Positions 1 through 8,474 of a DNA stretch of 64,000 nucleotides are shown here, in pieces (the first letter of the stretch is position 1; every line of letters starts with the position of its first letter). The notes under the pieces are model-generated. The model did no database searches, was not told the DNA's origin, and saw only the letters and a program-made list of their open reading frames with translations. This DNA comes from Clostridium_AD sp036569345 (GTDB lineage Bacteria > Bacillota > Clostridia > Clostridiales > Clostridiaceae). The stretch covers positions 1 through 64,000 of the forward strand of contig NZ_DATCQT010000142.1 of the NCBI RefSeq assembly GCF_036569345.1, given 5' to 3'. A program made the position numbers and the translations under genes.

Positions 1-157
1 AGGTACAGGTAGTTGGTTAGACCTTACCTAGTAGGATTCCCCTACTATATGTTAATAACTTACTAATGAAGATAGAATTGCTTCCATTTCCAAGAGGAAA
101 CATCACGCGTTTGCGTGCTGCTTCGCAGCTCGCACTACATAAAAATTATAAAGTTAC
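1..157. other. non-coding edge with two small hairpins
   Basis: No gene is supported here. Two inverted repeats are visible: 7-bp arms at 29-35 and 41-47 (TAGTAGG/CCTACTA), and a 5-bp GCTGC/GCAGC hairpin at 117-129. Either could belong to the 3' end of the adjacent chaperone operon on the minus strand, but neither has a clear T-run, so no terminator is called. The segment from 85 to 140 is more GC-rich than its surroundings. Confidence 0.3.
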
Positions 158-568
158 CTACATTAGAATTCGCAGCTCAAATTCCTTATTACAACAAGGA
201 CATTTAACTGTATGCTTACCACTCATTCGTGGCAAACGAAGTACCTTCTTGCAATGTGGGCATTTGCGAAAGCGGTGTGTTTTAATTTCTTTGACCCTGC
301 GAATTGTCAAAGAACCTTTCGATTTAACAGGGTTCCAAATCTTCCTAAACTTTTCGTTTTCCAAACGTCTTTTGTCAATATTTCGAGATAATGTTCTAAA
401 AATAATCCAAATCAGAATAACTGACATCAAAAAGCTAATAATTTTAGAACTAATAAAAAAATTAACAACTATCAAGATAAAATAAGCCACAATTAAAGCG
501 GTATACAATTGATCTGTACCATATCTTCCATACATAAAATGTTCTAACTTATTTTTAATATTTCTCAT
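158..568 (-). CDS. small membrane protein with C-terminal zinc ribbon
   Basis: Last gene of the chaperone operon, 136 aa from the preferred start. Two hydrophobic segments lie in the first half (about residues 20-60), followed by a basic linker. The C-terminus carries two CPxC pairs (CPHC and CPCC) about 20 residues apart, as in a structural zinc ribbon. An upstream GTG at 577 is possible, but AGGAG sits 8 nt before the ATG at 568. It is the last member of a run of four co-directional genes after dnaK. Its function is unknown; a membrane-tethered partner of the Hsp70/J pair is an inference from position only. Confidence 0.7.
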   Translation of the reverse strand: MRNIKNKLEHFMYGRYGTDQLYTALIVAYFILIVVNFFISSKIISFLMSVILIWIIFRTLSRNIDKRRLENEKFRKIWNPVKSKGSLTIRRVKEIKTHRFRKCPHCKKVLRLPRMSGKHTVKCPCCNKEFELRILM

Positions 569-598
569 TTTACTCACTCCTCTTTAATACACTCATCA

Positions 599-1264
599 TC
601 AACACCCACAGAAAAATTTTGCAAGACAAATACCTAAACATATCTTGTCTAATCCCATTATGGGTATACCAAAGTCTTGGCTTCGCTGCTGATACAAACG
701 ACCTCCACTTTGTACTTGACTTAATATTCTTTGATATTCAAGATTATTTGGTTCCATTTGCACTGCTGTTTTTGCATGATTTAATGTTGTGATTTTGTTG
801 CCTAAACTGGAATTTACAATTGCACTGTAATAATACCACTTTGCATTCCTGCTTGTAATATCAGCCAGCACATTGAGTGCTTCATTAAAATATCCTGCAT
901 TCAAATAGCTAGTAACCGAATCAAATTCGGAATATTCATGTCTTTGATTCTGACCACCACCGAAAGAACCAAAACCTTCAAAAGGATTGAAGTCCTTAAA
1001 TGGATCATTTCCTCCATAAGAACTGTTCCTGTCACCATATGAACTTTGGTTATTGTAGCCTCCATTATTACTGTTTTGGGTAGTTTCACCTCTTTTTATC
1101 TGTTCATATGCAGCGTTAATTTCGCTCATTTTCCTTGAGGCATCGGCATCCCCTTGATTCAAATCTGGGTGGTATTTTTTCGCTAGTTTGCGATAAGCTT
1201 TAGTAATTTCTTCCTTGGAATCATTTGAAGAAACACCAAGCACTTCGTAAGGATCAGATACCAT
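599..1264 (-). CDS. J-domain co-chaperone, no DnaJ zinc finger
   Basis: 221 aa. Residues 3-60 form a J domain with the HPD motif at 32-34, the site that stimulates Hsp70 ATPase activity. A Gly/Asn/Ser/Tyr-rich linker follows (about 62-105), then a helical region resembling a TPR-like repeat (about 115-185). The protein ends in a hydrophobic Cys-containing tail (CLGICLAKFFCGC). The CxxCxGxG zinc fingers and the substrate-binding domains of classical DnaJ are absent. The upstream stop overlaps this start (TAATG), and GGAGG lies inside the end of the upstream gene, so translation is probably coupled. It probably serves the DnaK encoded two genes upstream. Confidence 0.85.
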   Translation of the reverse strand: MVSDPYEVLGVSSNDSKEEITKAYRKLAKKYHPDLNQGDADASRKMSEINAAYEQIKRGETTQNSNNGGYNNQSSYGDRNSSYGGNDPFKDFNPFEGFGSFGGGQNQRHEYSEFDSVTSYLNAGYFNEALNVLADITSRNAKWYYYSAIVNSSLGNKITTLNHAKTAVQMEPNNLEYQRILSQVQSGGRLYQQRSQDFGIPIMGLDKICLGICLAKFFCGC

Positions 1265-2091
1265 TATTGTTGTGCCTCCTTTTTCTTATTCTTTTCTGCT
1301 TCATACTTTGTCCAAACACCTGAGTAAAGGATATTTTCAATCAATTCTTTGTCTTGATTAATTGGCAGTTGTTTATAATTTTCTATGCAATCAGCCATAA
1401 GTAGGTTCAAAATATCACCGAAATTTTCAGATGATGACGTAATCAGCGGATTATAGCGTTCATTTTTTATATCAGACTTTAAATCCATACAACCATCCAT
1501 TATATAAATGAACTTGCCTAGCGATGCTCCAAATATTCGTAATTTTTTCGCATATTCATCTTCCCTTAAAACAAAAATTTCACCCATTAGTTTACCAAAA
1601 CAATTCGCAGGAACATCTGGGTTCAATTCTCCTGATTTTTCGATTTCGCAAAGCTCAGTAAGACACTTGCTAATTATAGTACATTGATTTGGATATTGTG
1701 CTGCAATGCGCTTATATTCCCGTTCAAACAATTTTGCGGCACCGAGTGACAGTATCTTTCTATCATCAGTCCAATCATCAAGAAAATTGTAATAAGCGAG
1801 AACAACATTCATGTCTGCGGCATAATTCGTTATTTCATTCTGCCAATATTCATTTGGCTTCAAAGGATGAATGACACACCTTTCAGTTTTTATTGTGTTA
1901 TCAGTCTTATAAAGTGCAGAAAGAAGCAAGACAAGAAAAGTCATGTCATAAGTAAGAGTGAACCGGCTTATTATTCCATGACGGGTTCCTAGTGTCTTGC
2001 ATAAACCGCAATAACATGCCCTATATTGTTTTTTTTCTTCAAGTGTCAACTTATCTGTATTCACCACTACATAGCCAAATATACTATTCAC
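1264..2091 (-). CDS. DUF5685 family protein
   Basis: 275 aa, GTG start. The N-terminus has the Cys-rich segment YRACYCGLCKTLG typical of DUF5685, with Cys residues spaced like a metal or cofactor site, followed by a long helical body. The function of this family is unknown to me. It lies 31 bp after dnaK and overlaps the J-domain gene by one base, so it is part of the same transcript. The all-helical character and conserved Cys cluster recall isoprenoid-synthase-like folds, but this is a weak impression. Co-occurrence with DnaK and a J protein suggests it is a client or third component of that system. Confidence 0.75.
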   Translation of the reverse strand: MNSIFGYVVVNTDKLTLEEKKQYRACYCGLCKTLGTRHGIISRFTLTYDMTFLVLLLSALYKTDNTIKTERCVIHPLKPNEYWQNEITNYAADMNVVLAYYNFLDDWTDDRKILSLGAAKLFEREYKRIAAQYPNQCTIISKCLTELCEIEKSGELNPDVPANCFGKLMGEIFVLREDEYAKKLRIFGASLGKFIYIMDGCMDLKSDIKNERYNPLITSSSENFGDILNLLMADCIENYKQLPINQDKELIENILYSGVWTKYEAEKNKKKEAQQ

Positions 2092-2122
2092 CTACCTTAT
2101 TTATATTCTACATCTGCAACTG

Positions 2123-3883
2123 TTACTTTTCATTATCTTCATTATTCTTTTTATTATCTGAAACATCATCATGTGGAACTTTATGTTGCATGGATTCTAT
2201 CACTTTGGATAACTCATTGCAGGCCTCAACCATTTGTGCACTATCTTTGCTCTTTAATGATTTTTTGGTATATTTAACAGCCTCTTTCAGCACTTCACTG
2301 TCGGTTTTATCAAGTTTTTTCATAATTGCTGATGCCTGGTAACTCAACTGCTCAGCACGATCCTCTATTGTGGCTTCTTCTTTATTCTTTGCATCCTCTG
2401 CAGCGAACTGCTTTGAATCACGAATAGCTTGATCAATTTCTGGCTGACTTAAGTTTGAGGAAGCAGTAATATTAATATTTTGTTCTTTACCAGTTCCCAG
2501 GTCTTTTGCAGATACATTGACAATGCCATTTGCATCAATATCGAATGTTACCTCAATCTGTGGAACACCTCTTGGTGCACGCCTGATACCTTTTAGTTTA
2601 AATTTACCTAATGTTTTATTGTGAGATGCCATTTCACGTTCACCCTGCAAAACATGAATTTCCACAGATGTTTGAAAACTGCCGGACGTAGTAAAAATTT
2701 GGCTCTTTTTTATTGGAAGTGTTGTGTTACGATCAATAATTTTAGAAAAAACTCCTCCCATAGTTTCGATGCCCAGAGATAGTGGTGTTACATCTAAAAG
2801 CAACAAACCTTTTACAACGCCTACAAGCACCCCAGCCTGAAGTGCAGCACCCATTGCAACACATTCATCGGGATTAATACCTTTAAACGGCTCTTTTCCT
2901 ATAAACTTTTTTACAGCCTCATGTACCGCAGGAATACGGCTGGATCCTCCAACAAGTAAAATCTTGCTGATATCTGAGATATTGAGATTAGAATCACGCA
3001 TTGCCTGCTGTACTGGCTCCATTGTAGCTTTCACCAGATGTGCTGTAAGTTCATCAAATTTTGCTCTAGTTAATGCAATATTCATATGTACTGGACCAGA
3101 CTTACTTGAAGTAATGAAAGGAAGATTGACCACAGTTGACGTTGTACCACTCAATTCTACTTTTGCTGTTTCAGCTGCTTCTTTTACACGCTGCATTGCT
3201 GTAGAATCTTTTGTAAGATCAAAATGATTTTCCTTCTTAAATTCGCGTGTAAGATAATCAACCACGCAACTGTCAAAATCATCACCGCCTAGACGATTAT
3301 TTCCTGCGGTAGAAAGTACTTCAATAACTCCATTATTAATGTCAAGAATAGACACATCAAATGTTCCTCCACCCAAATCGTATACCATGACCTTTTGCGG
3401 TGTTTCTTTATCTACACCATAAGCAACTGCAGCTGCGGTTGGCTCGTTAATGATTCGCTGTACATTTAAACCAGCAATTTTACCTGCATCTTTAGTTGCC
3501 TGCCTTTGTGCATCTGTGAAATATGCAGGTACAGTAATCACAGCATCACTTACAATCTCGCCCAGATAACTTTCTGCATCAGTTTTCAGTTTTTGTAAAA
3601 TCATTGCAGAAAGTTCTTGTGGTGAATATTTCTTACCATCAATATTAACTCTATAGTCACTACCCATTTCGCGCTTTATGGAACTTACTGTACGTTCATG
3701 ATTGGTAACTATCTGATGCTTTGCAGGCTCACCTATCAATCGTTCACCTGTTTTAGAAAACGCAACTATAGACGGAGTTGTACGGCCACCCTCTGCATTA
3801 TGAATTATGACGACCTCTCCGCCTTCCATTACAGCCACACAAGAATTTGTTGTACCTAAATCAATACCTATTACTTTTGACAT
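2123..3883 (-). CDS. dnaK: Hsp70 chaperone DnaK (second-type, short C-terminus)
   Basis: 586 aa, slightly shorter than housekeeping DnaK (about 610-620). The ATPase domain (about 1-360) has the phosphate-1 loop GIDLGTTNS, the phosphate-2 motif VYDLGGGTFDVS and the adenosine motif LVGGSSRIP. The substrate-binding domain (about 370-510) has GIETMGGVF and FDIDANGIVNVSA. A shortened lid ends in an acidic/Asn tail lacking the EEVD-like end. It is not next to grpE, hrcA or a full dnaJ, and no CIRCE element (GCACTC-N9-GAGTGC) was seen upstream. It starts an operon with DUF5685, a J protein and a zinc-ribbon membrane protein, so it is probably a specialised paralogue. AAAGGAGA precedes the ATG. Confidence 0.93.
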   Translation of the reverse strand: MSKVIGIDLGTTNSCVAVMEGGEVVIIHNAEGGRTTPSIVAFSKTGERLIGEPAKHQIVTNHERTVSSIKREMGSDYRVNIDGKKYSPQELSAMILQKLKTDAESYLGEIVSDAVITVPAYFTDAQRQATKDAGKIAGLNVQRIINEPTAAAVAYGVDKETPQKVMVYDLGGGTFDVSILDINNGVIEVLSTAGNNRLGGDDFDSCVVDYLTREFKKENHFDLTKDSTAMQRVKEAAETAKVELSGTTSTVVNLPFITSSKSGPVHMNIALTRAKFDELTAHLVKATMEPVQQAMRDSNLNISDISKILLVGGSSRIPAVHEAVKKFIGKEPFKGINPDECVAMGAALQAGVLVGVVKGLLLLDVTPLSLGIETMGGVFSKIIDRNTTLPIKKSQIFTTSGSFQTSVEIHVLQGEREMASHNKTLGKFKLKGIRRAPRGVPQIEVTFDIDANGIVNVSAKDLGTGKEQNINITASSNLSQPEIDQAIRDSKQFAAEDAKNKEEATIEDRAEQLSYQASAIMKKLDKTDSEVLKEAVKYTKKSLKSKDSAQMVEACNELSKVIESMQHKVPHDDVSDNKKNNEDNEK

Positions 3884-4137
3884 AATATACTCTCCTTTAT
3901 ATTTAAATTGTTCTATTTCAATTTATGTAGATTTCCTATAATTTTTATATTCAAAATTAATGCAATTGCAATCAGTTTGTACCTGATTTCCATCATGAAT
4001 GACTTAACAATGCTTGAAATCACAAAAATAAGTGTGACTTCCATTATACCACTACTTCCAATAAATGAAGTAATTAGAATCATCAAATACATTTCAATTG
4101 TATTACTAGTTTAGTTATAACAGTTTTATAAAAAAAA
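3884..4137. other. intergenic region upstream of dnaK
   Basis: No gene is supported. The first 60 bases carry the dnaK ribosome site and a weak TTGAAA hexamer with A/T-rich sequence downstream. A promoter is likely here, but spacing to a good -10 is poor, so none is called. Confidence 0.3.
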
Positions 4138-4172
4138 CTGGTAAAGTGACACATTCATCACCTCAACCAGCT
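4138..4172 (-). terminator. terminator of ABC exporter operon
   Basis: Read on the minus strand, CTGGTT...AGGTGA pairs with TCACTTTACCAG around a short loop and is followed by eight T residues. It lies about 40 bp after the permease stop codon. Confidence 0.8.
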
Positions 4173-4209
4173 GTTAAAATTTTTCTTTGTATATTTAAAC
4201 CCTCTTTAT

Positions 4210-4905
4210 TTAATTAACGAGATCTGCTTTTTCTACATCTTTTATGGATAAATAAGCAGTAGCTACTCCTATAAATGCAAGGATGATTGGAATTATAATA
4301 ATCGAGGTTAAAGTATGCCCCTTACTTCCATTATTTAATAAACTTACTAATATAACTGAGGTTATTATTGTGGCAGAACCAGATTTTCTCCTCATACCTA
4401 AATATAAAGGAATTAAGCTTACAAAGGCAAAGACTGCTGAATAAACAACAATATTAATTAGGTTTTTTATTAGAACATCGCCAGTTAAAGGTACTGTGAT
4501 AAAATTTACGAAAATATTTAAAATATATAGACTAAAATTCAAGAAAATACTCGATAATACCATAGCCGCAAAAGTAAATATTACTATAATAGCTAACTTT
4601 GCTACCATAATCTTTTTCCTATTTATTGGATATAAAAATAAAATACTTATTGTTTTGCTTTTGTATTCTCCAATTATTATTCTTGAAAGTAATCCAGCTG
4701 CAAAAATTGAGAAAGTAGCTCTTACAAAAGTACCTACAACAAAAGCAACATCATTATAATTACTAAGGACCGTATCGGTATTGGTTTTTGATCCATAAAC
4801 TACAATAAATAAAACACCTAGAATAATTAAATTTGCAATTAGAACTCCTTTTAGGTACCTACTCATTTTAAACTTCTTAATTTCTAATTTCATTAATTTA
4901 AGCAC
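4210..4905 (-). CDS. ABC-2 type permease, lantibiotic-protection-like
   Basis: 231 aa with about six hydrophobic segments and a short N-terminal helix with a basic end (MLKLMKLEIKKFKMSRYLKG). This is the usual start of ABC-2 permeases that work with a bacitracin or lantibiotic-type ATPase. It overlaps the upstream ATPase gene by 8 bp, so the two are translated together. It is probably the membrane half of an exporter or peptide-immunity transporter sensed by the adjacent two-component system. The substrate cannot be read from sequence. Confidence 0.8.
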   Translation of the reverse strand: MLKLMKLEIKKFKMSRYLKGVLIANLIILGVLFIVVYGSKTNTDTVLSNYNDVAFVVGTFVRATFSIFAAGLLSRIIIGEYKSKTISILFLYPINRKKIMVAKLAIIVIFTFAAMVLSSIFLNFSLYILNIFVNFITVPLTGDVLIKNLINIVVYSAVFAFVSLIPLYLGMRRKSGSATIITSVILVSLLNNGSKGHTLTSIIIIPIILAFIGVATAYLSIKDVEKADLVN

Positions 4906-5821
4906 TTAACTTACCCCCATTTAAAAGCTTTAAGAAATAATCTTCTAACGAACTTTTCTTCTTATTTATAGCCTCGATGTCAACACCCTTTAAAATTAAA
5001 GCTTTTGAAATATCCTTTTGAGCTAACTTTAAATCGTATATTCTTATTAAGGTATTGTCTACAATTTTAAAGTTAGAAATATTCAAATCATTTTCTAAAA
5101 TAAAGGCTGCTTTTATACAATCCTTAGTAATTATTTCTATATACTCGGTATTCTGCTGTCTAATGCTGTCCATGGTAACTTCTTCTATTAACTCTCCATT
5201 ATTTATTATCCCTATAGTGTCTGCTATTTGTTCTATTTCTCCTAAAATATGACTTGAGATTAAAATTGTAATTCCGTATTCTTTGCTTAACATTTTTAAT
5301 AGATTCCTGATTTCCTTGATTCCTATTGGGTCAAGACCATTGATTGGCTCATCTAATATTAAAAACTCAGGCCTCGTTATAATTGCCCTTGCAATTCCTA
5401 GTCTTTGTTTCATTCCTAAAGAAAAATCCTTAACTTCTTTCTTAACAATATCTTTTAAATTCACTAAATCTAAAGCTTTATCAATAGCACTTTTATCATA
5501 ATATCCCATGTACTCACAATGAAGTTCTAGATTCTCTCTACCAGTGAGCTTATCATAAAATATAGGATACTCAATAATGGTTCCTATTCGTTTCAAAGGT
5601 TCATAAGCTTGATAGTTTAATTTCTCACCAAAAATTTCAATTTCTCCGCTGCTGGGTTTAACAAGATTTACTATCATCTTCATAATTGTGGTTTTCCCGG
5701 CTCCATTGGGACCTAAAAAAACATATATTTCTCCTTTTTTAATGTTCATATTTACATTAGTTATAACCTCTTTATCTTTAAATTTTTTCACTAAATTTGT
5801 TGTCCTTAATATATAATTCAT
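4898..5821 (-). CDS. ABC transporter ATPase (BcrA/lantibiotic-immunity type)
   Basis: 307 aa. Walker A is GPNGAGKTT near residue 38, the signature is FSLGMKQRLGIA, and Walker B is FLILDEP followed by the switch His in ISSHILGE. The C-terminal 80 residues form the extra domain typical of the BcrA family. Start is ATG with GAGGAA about 9 nt upstream. A separate promoter precedes it and a terminator separates it from the upstream kinase gene, so it can be expressed independently of the sensor genes. It is the partner of the overlapping permease. Confidence 0.88.
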   Translation of the reverse strand: MNYILRTTNLVKKFKDKEVITNVNMNIKKGEIYVFLGPNGAGKTTIMKMIVNLVKPSSGEIEIFGEKLNYQAYEPLKRIGTIIEYPIFYDKLTGRENLELHCEYMGYYDKSAIDKALDLVNLKDIVKKEVKDFSLGMKQRLGIARAIITRPEFLILDEPINGLDPIGIKEIRNLLKMLSKEYGITILISSHILGEIEQIADTIGIINNGELIEEVTMDSIRQQNTEYIEIITKDCIKAAFILENDLNISNFKIVDNTLIRIYDLKLAQKDISKALILKGVDIEAINKKKSSLEDYFLKLLNGGKLSA

Positions 5822-5863
5822 ATTACATTCCTCTTTTCTTTATTTACTATAATTTTATTATAT

Positions 5864-5892
5864 AATATAGACTTCTCTTTTTTATTAATCAA
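5864..5892 (-). promoter_or_regulatory. sigma-A promoter of ABC ATPase/permease
   Basis: On the minus strand TTGATT (5887-5892) is followed after exactly 17 bp by TATATT (5864-5869), about 45 bp before the ATPase start. The promoter sits just after the terminator of the two-component genes and would be the natural target of that response regulator. Confidence 0.7.
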
Positions 5893-5913
5893 ATCTTACG
5901 AAATACTTAAGTT

Positions 5914-5945
5914 AAAAAACAAGATGCCTTTTACTTAGCATCTTG
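5914..5945 (-). terminator. terminator of two-component operon
   Basis: On the minus strand CAAGATGC pairs with GCATCTTG around a 10-nt loop and six T residues follow. It begins 10 bp after the kinase stop codon. Confidence 0.85.
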
Positions 5946-5955
5946 CTTATATAAA

Positions 5956-6891
5956 CTAATAAGTTATTCTCTTTAACTTAATCGTAAAGCTAGTTTTCAC
6001 ACTGGGTTTGCTCTTAAGAGAAATTTCTCCTCCTAATATTTCAACAAGCCTTTTAGTTATTGTAAGTCCTAGTCCACTTCCCTGATATAATTTATTTCTT
6101 GAGTCTTCAAGTGTATACATCCTCTCAAATACTTTATCAACATTAATTTCTTCAATGCCCTTACCTTTATCCCAAATTTCTACATAGGAATAGTTATCAT
6201 CATAGCTTAATTTAAGTCCTATGTATTTACCTTTGCTCCCATATTTAATGGCATTAGAAATTAAATTGTTCATTATTCTTTGGAGGGCCTCTATGTTCCC
6301 AAGTGCATAAATATTTGTTACAGGTATATCTATATTTACTTCATAACCTTTTGCAGTTAAGCTTTCATAAAAGTCTAATATACTTTTTCTACAAAATTCA
6401 TTCATATTAACCCTTGATATAGGCACATCCTTATCTCCTGATTCTAGCTTTGCTAAATCGAAAAAATTATTAATAAGATCAATTACTTCTAGTGTTTTAT
6501 TGTGAACTTTACATAACAATATCGCTCTTTCTTCTCCGGGAATATCCTTGTCCAGTTTTATAGTTTCAATATATCCTAATACTACTGTAAGTGGAGTTTT
6601 TAAATCATGAGAAATATTTGAAAGCATTTTAGTCATAGATATCTCTTTTTTTCTATATTCTGCCATTAATTTTTGATTGAAATCTAAAAGTCTATTAATT
6701 CCTACAAGTACTTCTCGAGTCTCTTTATCCTCAGTAACAACTAATAGCTTTTCGTTTGTATTTTCTCTTATAATTTTATTTAACTTATTCCCAATATATT
6801 TTAAGTTCTTACTTCTTACTTTTTCAGCTTTGTATTGTAAAAACATTATGCAAACTAAAATAAGAATAATTATCAATAATAATATAATCAT
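5956..6891 (-). CDS. sensor histidine kinase, small membrane type
   Basis: 311 aa. One N-terminal membrane helix (about 1-18) is followed by a short linker with no extracellular sensor domain. The H box is SHDLKTPL (His near residue 94), the N box NNLISNAIKYG, the G1 box DKGKGI and the G2 box GSGLGLTI. Lack of an external loop suggests that it senses within the membrane or through the transporter, as in BceS-like systems. The start codon directly follows the response-regulator stop (TAAATG), and GGAGG is inside the end of that gene. It phosphorylates the upstream regulator. Confidence 0.88.
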   Translation of the reverse strand: MIILLLIIILILVCIMFLQYKAEKVRSKNLKYIGNKLNKIIRENTNEKLLVVTEDKETREVLVGINRLLDFNQKLMAEYRKKEISMTKMLSNISHDLKTPLTVVLGYIETIKLDKDIPGEERAILLCKVHNKTLEVIDLINNFFDLAKLESGDKDVPISRVNMNEFCRKSILDFYESLTAKGYEVNIDIPVTNIYALGNIEALQRIMNNLISNAIKYGSKGKYIGLKLSYDDNYSYVEIWDKGKGIEEINVDKVFERMYTLEDSRNKLYQGSGLGLTITKRLVEILGGEISLKSKPSVKTSFTIKLKRITY

Positions 6892-7590
6892 TTACTTACC
6901 CTCCAACCTATATCCAATTCCCCACAACGTCTTTATGTATTGTGGATTTGATGGGTCGTCCTCAATCTTTTCTCTTAATCTTCGCATATGGACATTAATT
7001 ACATTCTCATCACCAAAGTACTCATCTTTCCAAATAGAGCTAAAAATTTGGGCCTTAGTAAATACTCTATTAAGATTCTGGATAAATAATTTTAATATTT
7101 CAAATTCCTTGGAAGTAAGCTGAATAGCTTGGTTATCTTTACTAACTAAAAAATTTTCTACATCTATAGTAAGTTTTCCAACTTTGATTACCAACTGTTC
7201 TTCTTTTTTATCATTGTTAGAATATTTTGTTGCTCTTCTAATAGCTGCTTTGATTCTTGCAGAAATTTCAATCATAGAAAAAGGTTTAGAAATATAATCA
7301 TCAGCTCCCAAGCCTAACCCGATAGCCTTATCCACATCACTATCTTTTGCAGACATAATTAAGATAGGTACTGAACTTTTTTCTCTTATTATTTTCATAG
7401 TTTCTATACCATCCAACTTAGGCATCATTAAATCAAGAATAATTAAATCAAAATCGTGATTTGAATATTTAACGATTGCTTCTTCACCATCAAAAGCTGT
7501 TGTTACTATAAATCCATCCTTTATCAAGTAATTTTTGACCATTTCACTAATGGTTATGTCATCCTCTACTATTAGAATTTTATTATTCAT
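6892..7590 (-). CDS. OmpR-family response regulator
   Basis: 232 aa. The receiver domain (about 3-115) has the acidic pocket ED at 9-11, the phospho-acceptor Asp53 in LDLMMP and the Lys of KPFS. The C-terminal winged helix ends in TLWGIGYRLEGK. The ATG at 7590 is preferred over a TTG ten codons upstream because AAAGGGG lies 9 nt before it. It is co-transcribed with the kinase and probably acts on the promoter of the adjacent ABC genes. Confidence 0.9.
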   Translation of the reverse strand: MNNKILIVEDDITISEMVKNYLIKDGFIVTTAFDGEEAIVKYSNHDFDLIILDLMMPKLDGIETMKIIREKSSVPILIMSAKDSDVDKAIGLGLGADDYISKPFSMIEISARIKAAIRRATKYSNNDKKEEQLVIKVGKLTIDVENFLVSKDNQAIQLTSKEFEILKLFIQNLNRVFTKAQIFSSIWKDEYFGDENVINVHMRRLREKIEDDPSNPQYIKTLWGIGYRLEGK

Positions 7591-7811
7591 AATTATGATA
7601 CCCCTTTTTCTAGCTAACAAGCTTTTCTCCTAATTTTTCTTTTCATCCCCTACAAAATTTTCAAAAGCTCACTATACTACCAATTTGAATTAACTCATTA
7701 AATTTATTATAACCTTATTCACTATCCATAGATAATCATTTATACAAAATATTACTATTTTATTTTATAAATCACAATATTTAAGTCAGTTTTCAACATC
7801 AAGCAGAGAGT
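7591..7811. other. intergenic region, nothing specific seen
   Basis: It contains the ribosome site of the response regulator and A/T-rich DNA that must hold its promoter. No convincing hexamer pair or dyad was found. Confidence 0.3.
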
Positions 7812-7855
7812 AAAAAAATACCCATTCACTTTTATGTTGCTAAAGAGAATGGGTA
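7812..7855 (-). terminator. terminator downstream of the CopZ-like gene
   Basis: On the minus strand TACCCATTCTCTTT pairs with AAAGTGAATGGGTA around an 8-nt loop, followed by seven T residues. A second hairpin with 11-bp perfect arms (GGTATCTATAG at 7894-7904 and its complement at 7933-7943) lies between this and the gene. Confidence 0.8.
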
Positions 7856-7955
7856 AGATACTGGCTTTACCTTGCATATTATGTTCTTAAATTGGTATCT
7901 ATAGTCCAAACATTTTTTTTAAAGTGTCTATTCTATAGATACCAGTATTTCATAC

Positions 7956-8162
7956 TTAGACTATTTGTACAACACCATATCCTACCTCTTCAATAGCCGC
8001 CTTAATAATTTCATCAGTAATATTATCATTTATTTCCGCAGTAGCAAGCTTTTTATCAAGATTTATTACCACGTCTTTTGCTCCAATCTGCATTAGTGCC
8101 TCTGTAACATGATTTACACAATGTATGCAGCTTATACCTTCTACTAATATATTCTTTTTCAT
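7956..8162 (-). CDS. CopZ-like heavy-metal-associated protein
   Basis: 68 aa, a single HMA ferredoxin-like fold. The metal motif GISCIHC has Cys12 and Cys15 (CxxC), with the usual hydrophobic pattern to the end. Small proteins of this kind bind Cu(I) and hand it to a copper ATPase. No copper ATPase or CsoR lies next to it, so the metal is inferred from family only. AAAGGGGGA precedes the ATG. It lies between a terminator and the remains of a duplicated promoter. Confidence 0.85.
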   Translation of the reverse strand: MKKNILVEGISCIHCVNHVTEALMQIGAKDVVINLDKKLATAEINDNITDEIIKAAIEEVGYGVVQIV

Positions 8163-8272
8163 TTTTATTCCCCCTTTATTTATGTTGTTATCATTGGAAA
8201 TAATAATTTATCTAGCGTAATATCATTATATTGTAATATATTAATATTGTGATGTTTAATTTGAACAAACGT

Positions 8273-8327
8273 AAAAAACTCCAGTAGAATTTAATTTTCT
8301 TTTTCATTCTACTGAAGTCAATTTATA
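8273..8327 (-). terminator. terminator of DrrAB-type operon
   Basis: On the minus strand CTTCAGTAGAAT pairs with ATTCTACTGGAG around an A-rich loop and is followed by TTTTTT. It lies about 150 bp after the permease stop, beyond the promoter-like remnant. Confidence 0.8.
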
Positions 8328-8364
8328 TGTTATACCCCTTTTATATGGTTTCGTATAACAAATA

Positions 8365-8450
8365 TATCACATAACCACGATGTCAATGTATATTTATTAT
8401 CGTTATACTGCTACTGATGTTCACTTCAATAATCATTATTTAAATATTAC
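8365..8450 (-). repeat. degenerate copy of the PadR promoter region
   Basis: This stretch resembles the PadR upstream region at about 13190-13265 in the same orientation: both share CCACGA, TGTCAATGTATATT, ATTATCGTTATACT and CTACT in the same order. Here the -35 TTGACA remains, but the spacer has lost a base and the -10 is changed to TATTTG, so it looks inactive. It follows the ABC permease, as though a further copy of the PadR operon once began here. Confidence 0.65.
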
Positions 8451-8474
8451 AATATCCAGTTATTCTATAAAAAT

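Noticed and set aside
1..60. Insertion-sequence end
   Set aside because: A 7-bp hairpin is present, but there is no transposase and no matching second end.
66..485. Long plus-strand frame opposite the zinc-ribbon gene
   Set aside because: No ribosome site or recognisable domain; the minus-strand frame has membrane helices, zinc Cys pairs and an operon context.
3884..3960. CIRCE or CtsR heat-shock operator before dnaK
   Set aside because: Neither GCACTC-N9-GAGTGC nor a heptad repeat of CtsR type is present.
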